Shown: piece by piece, positions 43,515 through 52,839 of the stretch
Position numbering within the stretch: position 1 is the first letter of the stretch
Layout of the letters: each line of letters begins with the position of its first letter
Assembly (NCBI GenBank): GCA_903828235.1
Contig: CAIKLM010000122.1
Coordinates: forward strand, 45,281-109,280
Reading direction: 5' to 3'
DNA from: an uncultured beta proteobacterium
Lineage (GTDB): Bacteria > Pseudomonadota > Gammaproteobacteria > Burkholderiales > Burkholderiaceae_C
Length of the DNA stretch: 64,000 nt
Notes under the pieces: model-generated
Databases searched by the model: none
What the model was told of the DNA's origin: nothing
Seen by the model: the letters and a program-made list of their open reading frames with translations, nothing else
Program-made: the position numbers and the translations under genes

Positions 43515-43738
43515 GAAGAGCGGCGGCTCCTCCGGGCTGCTTCCAACTCGATCAGGTGCTTCCCAAACCGGCGTCCGCGTGCTGGTTAGGCCACCGTACG
43601 CGCGCTGGTTCCGCTTTGAAGCCCGTCTGGTCGTGACCTTCGATGGCACCCGTAGCATTGCTCGGAGACTCGAAATGTGCGGACCGGTGAGGGCCCATTT
43701 GGCTGCCCAATAACGGTCATCGGGGTAAGACTGCTTAT

Positions 43739-43863
43739 GGCCGGGTGCTGGCCGTCACGAACGGCTGCTTCACCGACGCGAACCGCGTTGAGCTGAGGCT
43801 TGGCCCTCGGGCGGGTTCGGAGCGCCGCGAACGGCAGCTGAGGGTCGTGTACTGCCGACCGCG
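43739..43863. repeat. Intergenic repeat copy 1
   Basis: GGCCGGGTGCTGGCCGTCACGAACGGCTGCTTC...GAGGCTTGGCC...GCTGAGGGTCG; resembles 50447-50570. Confidence 0.5.
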
Positions 43864-44001
43864 GACGTCGGCTTTGCGGTCGCACAACTTGGGCGTCATC
43901 TTTCCGGCGGTGAGCTCGCGCACCCGACCGGCGCTGGCCGACCCCGTGCAGACGTAGAACCATTAAATCCGGCCGACGCAAACCGGCCGTTCGATGGGCA
44001 T

Positions 44002-44195
44002 CTACATGAACACCATCGGCGAAATCACCAGATCCGTCGTGCCGTCGTGCCAAGCTCTCTTCCGCTTCAGAACCACGTGACCCGCAGCGTTGCGATGCCG
44101 GCGTTCGTTGGCTTGCGCTGGGCGGGTGATGTGACGGCAGAGTTGCTGCAGCGCTTCGCAGTCGTCGGCGTCTCGAAATACTCCCGCGTTCGGGC
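44002..44195 (-). pseudogene. IS91-like (Y2-type) transposase fragment A
   Basis: DADDCEALQQLCRHITRPAQANERRHRNAAGHVVLKRKRAWHDGTTDLVISPMVFM. Confidence 0.7.
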
Positions 44196-44245
44196 GGAAA
44201 CCATGCTTGACGGCGCACAGGAACACCGCACACCTGTGGCTACGC

Positions 44246-44329
44246 TCGCAAGCGAACTCGATCGAAGGCGGCACCAGCGAAGTGCGGCTGAATGTGGTGG
44301 CGAAGCAGGTATTGGGGTTGCACGGCTGA
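44246..44329 (+). pseudogene. Acyl-CoA dehydrogenase C-terminal fragment
   Basis: SQANSIEGGTSEVRLNVVAKQVLGLHG*. Confidence 0.65.
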
Positions 44330-44380
44330 GCACCCCTGTGCCGCTGTTTGGCAGCCGGGAGCAGCTTGCACGCCGTCACT

Positions 44381-44605
44381 TCCTTGGCGCCCGGCGTAGA
44401 AGAACGCCTGCTCCGCCCCTACTTCACGACCAAGAATGACGGCAACGGCCTGGGCCTGCGGCACAGCCAGGGCCTGGTGGAACGCTACGGCGGCGGCATC
44501 GGCACAGGCAACCGGACCGATCGCCAGAGCGGCGCGGTGTTCAGCGTGCGGCTGCTGACCGAGCCGCAAGCGCCAGAGGTGGTGAACACGCACGACGAGC
44601 GACCA
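44381..44605 (+). pseudogene. Sensor histidine kinase C-terminal (HATPase) fragment
   Basis: ERLLRPYFTTKNDGNGLGLRHSQGLVERYGGGIGTGNRTDRQSGAVFSVRLL. Confidence 0.7.
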
Positions 44606-44723
44606 GGGAATGTTGTGAACGCGTCACCGCGACTTGGCGAGGGCATGGGGCGATATCAACGCAGTTGGCGCGGTGAGCGTGGCTTCGGTCCCGACATGGG
44701 ACCTGCCATGCACAAGGGCACGG

Positions 44724-45491
44724 TCAGGGACTGGCGGTCAAGCCCGCCAAAGAGAGCAGTTCGGTGGTCACCTGGGCGCCACCCCACCAGAGCAGCACCA
44801 CCGAAGCAACCGCCACCAGCGTCACCAGATGGCCGGCCAGCAGCATCAGACCATCACGCAAACGCAGTCCCCAGGCGATCAGGACAATGGCCAGCGCGGG
44901 CAAGACATTGTCAAAGCTGATGATGGGCACTGGCACCATCATGGACAGCCCGGCCGCGGACAGCATGAAACCGTTGAACACCCGGACTGACGGCTGCGAC
45001 AACGACAGCAGGCGGGGATGCCCCATCCGAGCGATGACACCCACGACGCGGCCGACCACTCGGATGAGCAGCGCCTGAACGCGGCCATGAAGCTCCCGCC
45101 GACCCAGCCAGGCGGGCAAGGGCAGCGTCCGACCCCAGCCCAGGCCACAGGCGACCAGCAAACAGAATGCACCGACGGCAGTGGCCATGCCGGGCAGAGC
45201 CACGGGAAACAGCAGCGGCATGGCCAGCAACGACAACCACACCAGCCGCTGCCGGTGTTGGGTACCCACGGTGTCGGCGAAAGTGCCACCCAAGGCAGCC
45301 AGGTGGCCCGCAGCCATCCGCTCGACAGCGGCGCGCCGTCGGTCTTGGGGCAACCCGGTGGGGCGCTGGGGTGGGGGGCTGGTGTTTGACACGGTGTTCT
45401 TCAAGCGGGCGTTGCCGGAGAGGATGAAATCAGGAATCACTGTGATCGAACGGGCCGTACTTATAAAGCCCCCTATGGCGAACGCCGACAT
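44724..45491 (-). CDS. ExoD-like exopolysaccharide synthesis protein
   Basis: VFNGFMLSAAGLSMMVPVPIISFDNVLPALAIVLIAWGLRLRDGLMLLAGH; multi-TM; start uncertain. Confidence 0.75.
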   Translation of the reverse strand: MSAFAIGGFISTARSITVIPDFILSGNARLKNTVSNTSPPPQRPTGLPQDRRRAAVERMAAGHLAALGGTFADTVGTQHRQRLVWLSLLAMPLLFPVALPGMATAVGAFCLLVACGLGWGRTLPLPAWLGRRELHGRVQALLIRVVGRVVGVIARMGHPRLLSLSQPSVRVFNGFMLSAAGLSMMVPVPIISFDNVLPALAIVLIAWGLRLRDGLMLLAGHLVTLVAVASVVLLWWGGAQVTTELLSLAGLTASP

Positions 45492-45549
45492 CGGAAAAAC
45501 CTGAAAGCGCCAACGCCGTCCGGCTGGAAGGTGCGTGAGGATCTTCCGA

Positions 45550-45733
45550 TCACCGGCTGCTCCAAGGCAGCATTGGTGTGCACGCGTTCTTTGTCCAGTG
45601 TCGGGCGAGTGATGCAGCGGCGCAGTTGGTCCAGCGCCTGGCGGTCGTCAGCCGCGCAGCGCACCGCGGCGTACAGGCTGAAGCCGTCGATATCTGCGCA
45701 CAAGTTCTGCCTGAACTCCGCCTCCCTAGGCAA
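45550..45733 (-). pseudogene. IS91-like (Y2-type) transposase fragment B
   Basis: CADIDGFSLYAAVRCAADDRQALDQLRRCITRPTLDKERVHTNAAL. Confidence 0.7.
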
Positions 45734-45792
45734 TACGCCTTGGGCGGTTCAGTTCATGACTTTGCCGCCCTGACCGGTCCATGACCGGGCAC

Positions 45793-46647
45793 TTATCGGC
45801 CTTCCTGTGTCACTGCCTGGTTTGCGGGTGAGAGCGCGCGCCAGGTTTCACGAAACACCGCCTGCTCCACCGTGGCGCGCTGCCCGACCGGGCAGGCCAC
45901 CCGGATCACAAGCACCAGATGTTCAGGGTCTGAGAAATCCCACGACACTTTGGTTTTCCCGGAAGGAAGCGCGATGAAACTCTCTTCAGATGCCTTGAGA
46001 AAGTGGTTCACAGCCTCCTCACTCCAGGCTGCGGTCGCGCGGTCGGCAGCGGCCAGAGCGGCAGCTTCGAGGCGGTCCAGGTCATGTGACAGACGTTCGG
46101 GGATGGGAATCTGGATGGCGTGCAGCGCATAGGCCCCGTTGGGGGAAGCATTGATCAGCGGGTGAGTGAGCAACAGCCCGTTCGGAAACTCGGCCACTTT
46201 GCCGGTGCGCTGGCCGGTCTCGTCAAGCTCTACCAGCGTGGTGGCGAACATGTCGATATCGACCACACGGCCGTGGATCTGGTTGAACTCGATCACGTCG
46301 CCAATCTTGTAGGGCTGCACCAGGGCCACATACAGGTAACCGTGAACGCACATGACAAGCTCTTTGCTGACGATCAGCAGGGCACCCGCCACCGCCGCAA
46401 CCGACAGCGCGAAACCCGCGATCGTGGACGCCCAGACCGACAGGATGACCAGCAACGCCGCAAACCAGATGATGTTGCGCGCCCAGACCAGATGGAGGCG
46501 GCGCTTCTCCGCCGAAATCGCGCCCTTCGACAGATAACGCGCCCAGAGGTGCGACGCGAGCAAGGCCACGCTGATCAGCAAGGCCGTGACTATGACTTTT
46601 TCCCACTGACCGGGAATCAGGGCGGTCAGGCGCTCAAACAAGGACAT
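45793..46647 (-). CDS. MscS-family mechanosensitive channel
   Basis: ALVQPYKIGDVIEFNQIHGRVVDIDMFATTLVELDE. Confidence 0.9.
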   Translation of the reverse strand: MSLFERLTALIPGQWEKVIVTALLISVALLASHLWARYLSKGAISAEKRRLHLVWARNIIWFAALLVILSVWASTIAGFALSVAAVAGALLIVSKELVMCVHGYLYVALVQPYKIGDVIEFNQIHGRVVDIDMFATTLVELDETGQRTGKVAEFPNGLLLTHPLINASPNGAYALHAIQIPIPERLSHDLDRLEAAALAAADRATAAWSEEAVNHFLKASEESFIALPSGKTKVSWDFSDPEHLVLVIRVACPVGQRATVEQAVFRETWRALSPANQAVTQEGR

Positions 46648-46955
46648 CGGGCACCTTCAGTGCGGCAAAGCCATTCGGGGATGGCGAAAGTCGGAGGATA
46701 GGCAGTTCAAACGCCCTTTTGCGCCCTCCTTCCTTGGCGACCAGGGCAATAGGCCCGTCAGTCGAGGCTCTGATCGGTGTCTTTGTGGTTCGATATCGAA
46801 CACGTTCTTGAGCAGCCGGGTCCAACTCAGCAGCACCGAGCGGTGATCCGTACTCGCGCAGCAGGGGATGCTCCATACCGGCCTGTCGCCACCGTCGGCG
46901 ACCTGAATCGGGTGCCCCACAGCCGCCGTCGGGAAGCCCTGGCCGCGGCGTGCGG

Positions 46956-47417
46956 TCAGCCTGCTGGCCGGACATCGCCAGACGCGGGATCGCCTGGCTG
47001 CATCGCCCAGGGCCCGCGCGCTCGGTGCTGCCACCAGGCGAACGCCCGGCGCGCGACGAGCCACGCCGCAAGAAGCGAGGCAACGCCCAGCAGCAGTCCT
47101 CCCGCCCACACAAGGAAAAGCGCGATGCCCAGCAGCGTCAACGCCGAACCCAGCCAGGCACCAGGGCCACCGCCGAGGCCCTGCAGCCAGTCGAAGCCAT
47201 CACGGAGCGCGTCGATCTCGTGTGGCTCCAGCCAGTGGCGCACCCAGGGACGCTCCGTCCATGCCATCACCGCCTGCAGGCTGACCGCGGTCGGCTGGGC
47301 CTCCAGCGCCGCCGCGCCGGCCTGCAGCAGCCACCACGCGCCTGCGGCCGTCAGCGTCCACAGGCTGGCCAGCACCACGATGCCGGCCACCGCCGCCATG
47401 CGCACGGCGCGCTTCAT
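46956..47417 (-). CDS. Hypothetical membrane protein
   Basis: 153 aa, two TM segments, overlaps next gene. Confidence 0.6.
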   Translation of the reverse strand: MKRAVRMAAVAGIVVLASLWTLTAAGAWWLLQAGAAALEAQPTAVSLQAVMAWTERPWVRHWLEPHEIDALRDGFDWLQGLGGGPGAWLGSALTLLGIALFLVWAGGLLLGVASLLAAWLVARRAFAWWQHRARGPWAMQPGDPASGDVRPAG

Positions 47418-47701
47418 CGCTGGGTCTCCTCGCGCAGGACCTCGCCGGTGCGGGCGTCCACGTAGAGTTCAACCCAGCGGTTCTGAGTGTTGCGGGCCTT
47501 GATCTCGTAGAGCTTGTCGCTCTTGCGCTCGACCTCTCGCACATCGCTGTAGCCTTGAGCCACGACGCGGTCGACAACCTGCTGGAAGTTCATGGCTGCG
47601 GGCGCCGGGGCCGGTGTCTGGGCGAAGGCAGCTGCGGTGGCGGTGGCCAGCACCAGGGCGGCCAGGGCTGGAGCCAGCCGTGAGGTCATGGATCGAAACA
47701 T
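47414..47701 (-). CDS. PepSY-domain exported protein
   Basis: FQQVVDRVVAQGYSDVREVERKSDKLYEIKARNTQNRWVELYVDARTGEVL. Confidence 0.82.
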   Translation of the reverse strand: MFRSMTSRLAPALAALVLATATAAAFAQTPAPAPAAMNFQQVVDRVVAQGYSDVREVERKSDKLYEIKARNTQNRWVELYVDARTGEVLREETQR

Positions 47702-47752
47702 GGTGGTTCCTTGAAGTGAGTTGCGAACGGAATGGATGTTGCTCAACCCCGC

Positions 47753-47801
47753 ATGAACGATCCATGAACGGCGCCCCAGGTCTTGTTCACGATCTGTTCA
47801 T
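47753..47801. promoter_or_regulatory. Symmetric two-direct-repeat operator (ATGAAC-N5-ATGAAC ... GTTCAC-N5-GTTCAT)
   Basis: 11-bp-period half sites arranged head-to-head between divergent PepSY genes. Confidence 0.55.
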
Positions 47802-47826
47802 GCGGCAGCGGGCATGCTGCGTGGTG

Positions 47827-48255
47827 ATGCCTAAGCCGAATCGAAGCCTTGTCGCGCCCGGGATCGGCTTGCGTCGCCGCAGGTCGGCCGACCTGCTGGC
47901 CGCCTGCTGTGTCGGCCTCGGTCTGGCGTGGCCCTTGGCACAAGCCGGGGGCGACGATGGTCAACGTGCGCGTGCCGCCCGTGAGCAAGGCCGGATCGTG
48001 CCGCTGGAGCAGCTCATCGCACAGGTGAGCCAGATCGTCCCCGGCCGGCTCTTGCAGGCCGAGCTCGATGATGACGATGGCCTGCTGGTCTACGAGCTGC
48101 GTTGGCAACTGGCCGACGGCCGCCGGCTGGAGATCGAGCTCGATGCGCGGGACGGCCGCTGGCTCAAGCTGAAGGGCCCCCGTCTGGAAACCGTGTTCAG
48201 GCCCGCCCCGCGCGACGCGGCATCCGGCACCGCCAAACAGGGAACCCAACGATGA
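47827..48255 (+). CDS. PepSY-domain protein
   Basis: GRIVPLEQLIAQVSQIVPGRLLQAELDDDDGLLVYELRWQLADGRRLEIELDARDG. Confidence 0.78.
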   Translation: MPKPNRSLVAPGIGLRRRRSADLLAACCVGLGLAWPLAQAGGDDGQRARAAREQGRIVPLEQLIAQVSQIVPGRLLQAELDDDDGLLVYELRWQLADGRRLEIELDARDGRWLKLKGPRLETVFRPAPRDAASGTAKQGTQR

Positions 48256-48917
48256 GGGTGCTGGTGGTCGAGGACGAGCGCCAGCTCGCTCTGCAACTGC
48301 AGGCTGCGCTGCAGGCCGCAGGCTTTGCGGTCGACCTGGCCGACAACGGCGTCGACGCCGAACACCTGGGCTCGGTCGAGACCTATGCGGCCGTCGTGCT
48401 GGACATCGGGCTGCCCCGGCGTGACGGCCTCACGGTGCTGGCGGCCTGGCGCCGCGCAGGAATGGACCGGCCCGTGCTGCTGCTGACAGCCCGGGCCAGC
48501 TGGCAGGAGAAGGTGCGCGGCATCGACGCGGGTGCCGACGACTACCTCGCCAAGCCCTTCCAGATGGAGGAACTGGTGTCGCGCCTGCGCGCCCTGATCC
48601 GTCGCAGCGCCGGCCTGGCCAGCCCGGTGCTGTTGCACGGTGCCGTCGTGCTGGACACCCGTGCCTGCACGCTGGCCGTCGACGGCCGTCCCGTGCCACT
48701 GACGGGCCACGAGTACCGAGTGCTGGCCTACCTGATGCACCACCGGGGCCGGACCGTCGAGCGGGTGGAACTGGCCGAGCACGTATACAGCCAGGACGCC
48801 GACCGCGACAGCAACACGCTCGACGTGTTCGTGGCACGGCTGCGGCGCAAGTTGCCGCCGGACTGCATCGTCACTGTGCGGGGCCTGGGCTGGCGCATCG
48901 ACGGGACCGCGGCTTGA
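48252..48917 (+). CDS. OmpR-family response regulator (QseB/PmrA-like)
   Basis: MRVLVVEDERQLALQLQAALQ...; ATGA overlap. Confidence 0.93.
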   Translation: MRVLVVEDERQLALQLQAALQAAGFAVDLADNGVDAEHLGSVETYAAVVLDIGLPRRDGLTVLAAWRRAGMDRPVLLLTARASWQEKVRGIDAGADDYLAKPFQMEELVSRLRALIRRSAGLASPVLLHGAVVLDTRACTLAVDGRPVPLTGHEYRVLAYLMHHRGRTVERVELAEHVYSQDADRDSNTLDVFVARLRRKLPPDCIVTVRGLGWRIDGTAA

Positions 48918-50320
48918 GCGAAGGGCCTCTCGTGCAGGGGTCGCTGCGCCGCCGCCTGCTGGCGGCAGCAGCGATGTGGATCACGCTGGCGCTGCTGCTG
49001 GTGGGGGTCCTGCTGGTGGTGCTGTTCCGGCATCACGCCGAGCAAGAGCTCGCCGCGCGGGCGGCCAGCCCGCTGGATGCCTTGGCGGCCGCACTGACGG
49101 TCGCCCCTTCCACGCCGGCCGATGGGGGGCTCGCGCCCCGGTTGGGTTTGGCCGAGGAGCCCTCCGATGACGCCTTCAAGCGGCCCTACGGAGGCGCCTA
49201 CTGGTGGGTCACCGAGGACCGGGCCACGCCGCTGCGGTCGAGATCCTGGTGGGATGCGGAGCCGGCACCACAGCTCGCGAACGAGCTCGGTCAGCTGGTG
49301 GATGCGCGCATCGGCCGCTTCGAGCTCGTCGGCCCGCAGGCGCAGCCCCTGATCGTGTGGGCGCGGCGTGTCGAGCTGGCTGACTGGGAGCGGCCGCTCG
49401 TGGTGGCGGTGGCCTACGACACCACGCGGCTCGAGGGCGTCACGCGTGACTTTGCGCGCACGGTGGCCTGGGCATTGGGCGCCCTGGCCGTGGCGCTGTG
49501 GGCAGCCTCGTGGTGGCAGGTGCGGCTGGGCCTGGCGCCGATGCGGCGCCTGCAGCAGGCGCTGGCGGGCCTGCGTGCAGGTCGATCGATCCAGCTGGAG
49601 GGCCGATTCCCCGCCGAAGTGCAGCCCCTGGTGAACGAGCTGAATGCCCTGCTCGACGACAACGACCGGCTCGTGAAGCAGGCGCGCGAGCAGACCGGCA
49701 ACCTCGCCCATGCCCTGAAAACTCCCTTGGCCGTTCTGAGCAACGCGTCGGCAGGCTGGCAAGGCGACGAAGGTGAGCGGCTGCGGGAGCAGCTGGCACG
49801 CATCGACCGCCAGGTCGAGCTGCAGCTGGCCCGCGCACGGGCCACCGCGGCCGGCACCCTGACCGCGCGGGATGCCGACCGCCGCGCCGATGCCGCTGCC
49901 GTGGTCGACAGCCTGCTGCACACGCTGCAGCACCTGCATGGTGAACGCGGCATCCGCGCCGTGCGGGTGGGATATCTCTCGCCAGTGAGCTTGGCTGTGG
50001 AGTCCGACGTGCTGTATGAGCTGCTCGGTAACCTGCTCGACAACGCCTTCCGCTGGGCGCGATCCGAGGTGCGCGTCGCACTGGCGGTGGATACACACGC
50101 GCAGCGGCTGCGACTGGATATCGACGACGATGGGCCGGGCATTCCCGAATTGCGGCGTGAAGAAGCCCTGCAGCGTGGTCGCCGGCTGGACGAGACGGAG
50201 CCGGGCAGCGGCCTGGGCCTGGCCATTGCCGACGAGTTGGTGCGGCTGGGTGGGGGCAACCTGCAGCTGGCCGAAGCGCCGATGGGCGGGCTTCGCGTTA
50301 GCTTGGTGCTGCCTCTGTAG
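48914..50320 (+). CDS. Sensor histidine kinase (QseC/PhoQ-like)
   Basis: NLAHALKTPLAVLSN; NLLDNAFRWA; DDDGPGIP; GSGLGLAIADEL. Confidence 0.92.
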   Translation: MSEGPLVQGSLRRRLLAAAAMWITLALLLVGVLLVVLFRHHAEQELAARAASPLDALAAALTVAPSTPADGGLAPRLGLAEEPSDDAFKRPYGGAYWWVTEDRATPLRSRSWWDAEPAPQLANELGQLVDARIGRFELVGPQAQPLIVWARRVELADWERPLVVAVAYDTTRLEGVTRDFARTVAWALGALAVALWAASWWQVRLGLAPMRRLQQALAGLRAGRSIQLEGRFPAEVQPLVNELNALLDDNDRLVKQAREQTGNLAHALKTPLAVLSNASAGWQGDEGERLREQLARIDRQVELQLARARATAAGTLTARDADRRADAAAVVDSLLHTLQHLHGERGIRAVRVGYLSPVSLAVESDVLYELLGNLLDNAFRWARSEVRVALAVDTHAQRLRLDIDDDGPGIPELRREEALQRGRRLDETEPGSGLGLAIADELVRLGGGNLQLAEAPMGGLRVSLVLPL

Positions 50321-50446
50321 GTAGTCAGCCCCGCGGCTGCATCCCATTGGAGCTCCGGCGGCCAAGGTCTGGTCGGGTCGGTCAGCGTCGACCGATCATG
50401 ATTGCCCAGGCTTCTCAAGAGCGGTCGCCTCGCTTGGTCAGCTTCT

Positions 50447-50570
50447 GGCCGGGTCCTGAAGGCCACGAACGGCTGCTTCCTGGCAGCGGACCGCGATAAG
50501 CCGAGGCTTGGCTGTCGGACAGGTTTGGAGAACCGCAAAGGGCTGCTGAGGGTCGATTCGAGCCCGCCGG
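50447..50570. repeat. Intergenic repeat copy 2
   Basis: GGCCGGGTCCTGAAGGCCACGAACGGCTGCTTC...GAGGCTTGGC...GCTGAGGGTCG; resembles 43739-43863. Confidence 0.5.
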
Positions 50571-50890
50571 GCCAAAGAGGACCGGTCGTTCGCAGTCCGC
50601 GGCCGCGTAGTAGCAGCGCGGTGGTCAGCTGTTCCACACATTGCTGACCTTCACGGCGGGACCGACTGCCGGGTTGGACGTCTGCTTGATGGCGCTGACC
50701 CGGCGTACGCCTAGGGACGTCGACCGGCTCCTCACGCTGCAGACCGGTAAATGGGCGGCCGGCGCTATCCCGGGCAGCGTGCCGCCCGCCGATGCAAAAT
50801 TTGCGCGGCCTTGGAGCCGCCCCTCTTCCATCTACGGGCCCCTGCTTCGGCGAAGATGACAAGCCACTGTTTTCGACCGCGTCCTCAGCA

Positions 50891-51682
50891 ATGGTCTTCC
50901 GCATCGCCTTCGCCACCTTCGTCGCGATCAACCTCACCACCCCAGCCGCGGCAGATCCGTACGCGGCGCTGAACGGGCTCGAGGGTTCTGAGATTAAGCG
51001 AGCAGTCTCAAGCATTGCGGCCCGTGGCCATCGACCGCTGAGCTACCGAGAGCTCTGGGATGTGCTCAAGGACGCAGATAGGCATCCAGCCCGCCCAGGC
51101 CATGTGATCGGCCTCTACAGCCGTGCAGCCATTCCCGCGCATTGCACCGAAGGCAAAGCGCCCAGCGGCTGCGAGCAAACCTGGAATCGTGAGCACACCT
51201 GGCCCAAGTCCAAGGTGTTTCCCCGCCGCGATCAATGGGCTCACACCGACGCCCATCACATCGCTGCCGAGCTCGTCCGCTGCAATTCCCTGCGCGGCAA
51301 CGTGGATCTGGGTGTGGGCGGGCGGCTGCATCCCGAGTGTGCCTCGCGAAGAGGCAGGGGTGCATCGGTAACCTGGGAGCCCAGCGATGCCGCCAAAGGA
51401 CAGGTCGCGCGCATGCTGATGTACGTGGCGGTGCGCTACGAGGGCGACCCGCTGGGTGACAGGACCCCCGACCTGGAACTCGTTACCCGCGCCACCCGTG
51501 ACGGTGAACCCAGGCTGGGCAATCTATGCGTCTTGCTGAGATGGCATCAAGCTTTCCCAGTGACCCAGCAGGAACGTGATCGCCACGCCGTTGTGGTTCG
51601 CTTCCAAGGCAACCGCAATCCGTTCATCGACCGCCCCGATCTCGCACCACGGATCTGGGGGAAAGAGTGCGGCGTCCGCTGA
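50891..51682 (+). CDS. Endonuclease I family nuclease
   Basis: WNREHTWPKSKVF; DAHHIAAELVRCNSLRGN; exported N-terminus. Confidence 0.88.
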   Translation: MVFRIAFATFVAINLTTPAAADPYAALNGLEGSEIKRAVSSIAARGHRPLSYRELWDVLKDADRHPARPGHVIGLYSRAAIPAHCTEGKAPSGCEQTWNREHTWPKSKVFPRRDQWAHTDAHHIAAELVRCNSLRGNVDLGVGGRLHPECASRRGRGASVTWEPSDAAKGQVARMLMYVAVRYEGDPLGDRTPDLELVTRATRDGEPRLGNLCVLLRWHQAFPVTQQERDRHAVVVRFQGNRNPFIDRPDLAPRIWGKECGVR

Positions 51683-51997
51683 CCGCATCGCTGCGCGTTC
51701 CCATGAGAGAGGTGCGGCCTAGGCATATGTTGATCGCCGGCCTAGCGCTGAGCCGCGATGTGAGCCGGGACGAGGCCGCGGCCGCTTCTTAAGTGCAACC
51801 AGCACCGCATCAGCCCCAGAGGTGCGGGTGCGGCCTTCATGGTTCGCGATCTGGCGCTGAACTGATCGCCTTTGGGGCGGTCGAACCGTCGGGCTCAACC
51901 AAGGGGCGGCTTCGGCGGTGAGCCGACGGGGTATTCAGCAGGGCAGCCAGAGCTTGGCGTCAGGCTGCTTCCCCATGCCACAAGATCGGCGTACATT

Positions 51998-52015
51998 ACT
52001 GGACATGCATACAGT
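51998..52015. promoter_or_regulatory. LexA (SOS) box
   Basis: ACTGgacatgcatACAGT, i.e. CTG-N10-CAG. Confidence 0.82.
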
Positions 52016-52134
52016 CTTTGCGCGCCGCCCTTCATGGCCCTAGCGCGCCTGCTGCCCCGTCAACGCCGCCATCCGGCGGCCCCATTTCCTTCGTAGACCG
52101 GCGTCACTGGCCCGCTCTGCGGACCGTGCCTGCC

Positions 52135-52344
52135 ATGAACGCACCGCTACGCCACGACGTCTTCATCCGCCCTGAGCCCAGCCTGCAGCTGGATCTTCCC
52201 CTGGCCGCACACGGCGTGCAGCGCCACGTCTGGGAGAGCCGCTTCGGGAGCATGCTGATCGAGGTGCGCAATGGTCAGATCTTCGTCAATGGCCGCTTGG
52301 TGGAGCCCGCGGAGGGGCTGGGACCCACAGCGGCTTCGGCTTGA
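52135..52344 (+). CDS. Small protein preceding umuD-like gene
   Basis: MNAPLRHDVFIRPEPSLQLDLPLAAHGVQRHVWESRFGSMLIEVRNGQIFVNGRLVEPAEG. Confidence 0.55.
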   Translation: MNAPLRHDVFIRPEPSLQLDLPLAAHGVQRHVWESRFGSMLIEVRNGQIFVNGRLVEPAEGLGPTAASA

Positions 52345-52365
52345 GGCCGTCTTGGTTCTGCGCGC

Positions 52366-52824
52366 ATGAACTCCGACGGCGCTACTGACGACCACTTCCT
52401 TGATGGGTCGCGGGTGGGCGCCGACGCAGTCGCGGCCGCGTTGCGCCCTCGCGGGCCCACGGCCTCGTCGGGGTTCGGCTCGCCGGGCAGCGACTTCACG
52501 GTACGGCGCATCGACTTGAACGACGCGCTGATCCGCCACCCCCAGGCCACCTTTGTGATGCGCGCCTCAGGGGATGCCATGGCCGGGGCCGGAGTAGGCA
52601 GCGGCGACGTGCTGCTGGTCGACCGCGCCGTCACGCCCCAGCACGGCCACCTTGTGATCGCCAAGCTCGACGGCGAACTGCTCTGCCGCCGCCTGGTGCG
52701 ACAGGCCGGCGTCGTCGCGCTGGAGACCGGCGAGACACCCGCGCAGCGCGTGCTCTGCAACGAGGCCCGGCCTCTGGAGGTGTGGGGCGTCGTCACCACC
52801 GTTATTCGCCAGCTGCTGACCTGA
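52366..52824 (+). CDS. umuD: UmuD homologue with substituted catalytic dyad
   Basis: SGFGSPGSDFTVRRIDLNDALIRHPQATFVMRASGDAM...GELLCRRL; aligns to UmuD with S60->A, K97->R. Confidence 0.88.
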   Translation: MNSDGATDDHFLDGSRVGADAVAAALRPRGPTASSGFGSPGSDFTVRRIDLNDALIRHPQATFVMRASGDAMAGAGVGSGDVLLVDRAVTPQHGHLVIAKLDGELLCRRLVRQAGVVALETGETPAQRVLCNEARPLEVWGVVTTVIRQLLT

Positions 52825-52839
52825 TCCCCGGGGCACCGC

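Noticed and set aside
43586-44233. 215-aa minus-strand ORF
   Set aside because: Covers intergenic repeat and transposase remnant; composition not protein-like
49414-51015. 533-aa minus-strand ORF
   Set aside because: Antisense to the sensor kinase and intergenic repeat; Ser/Arg-rich shadow ORF
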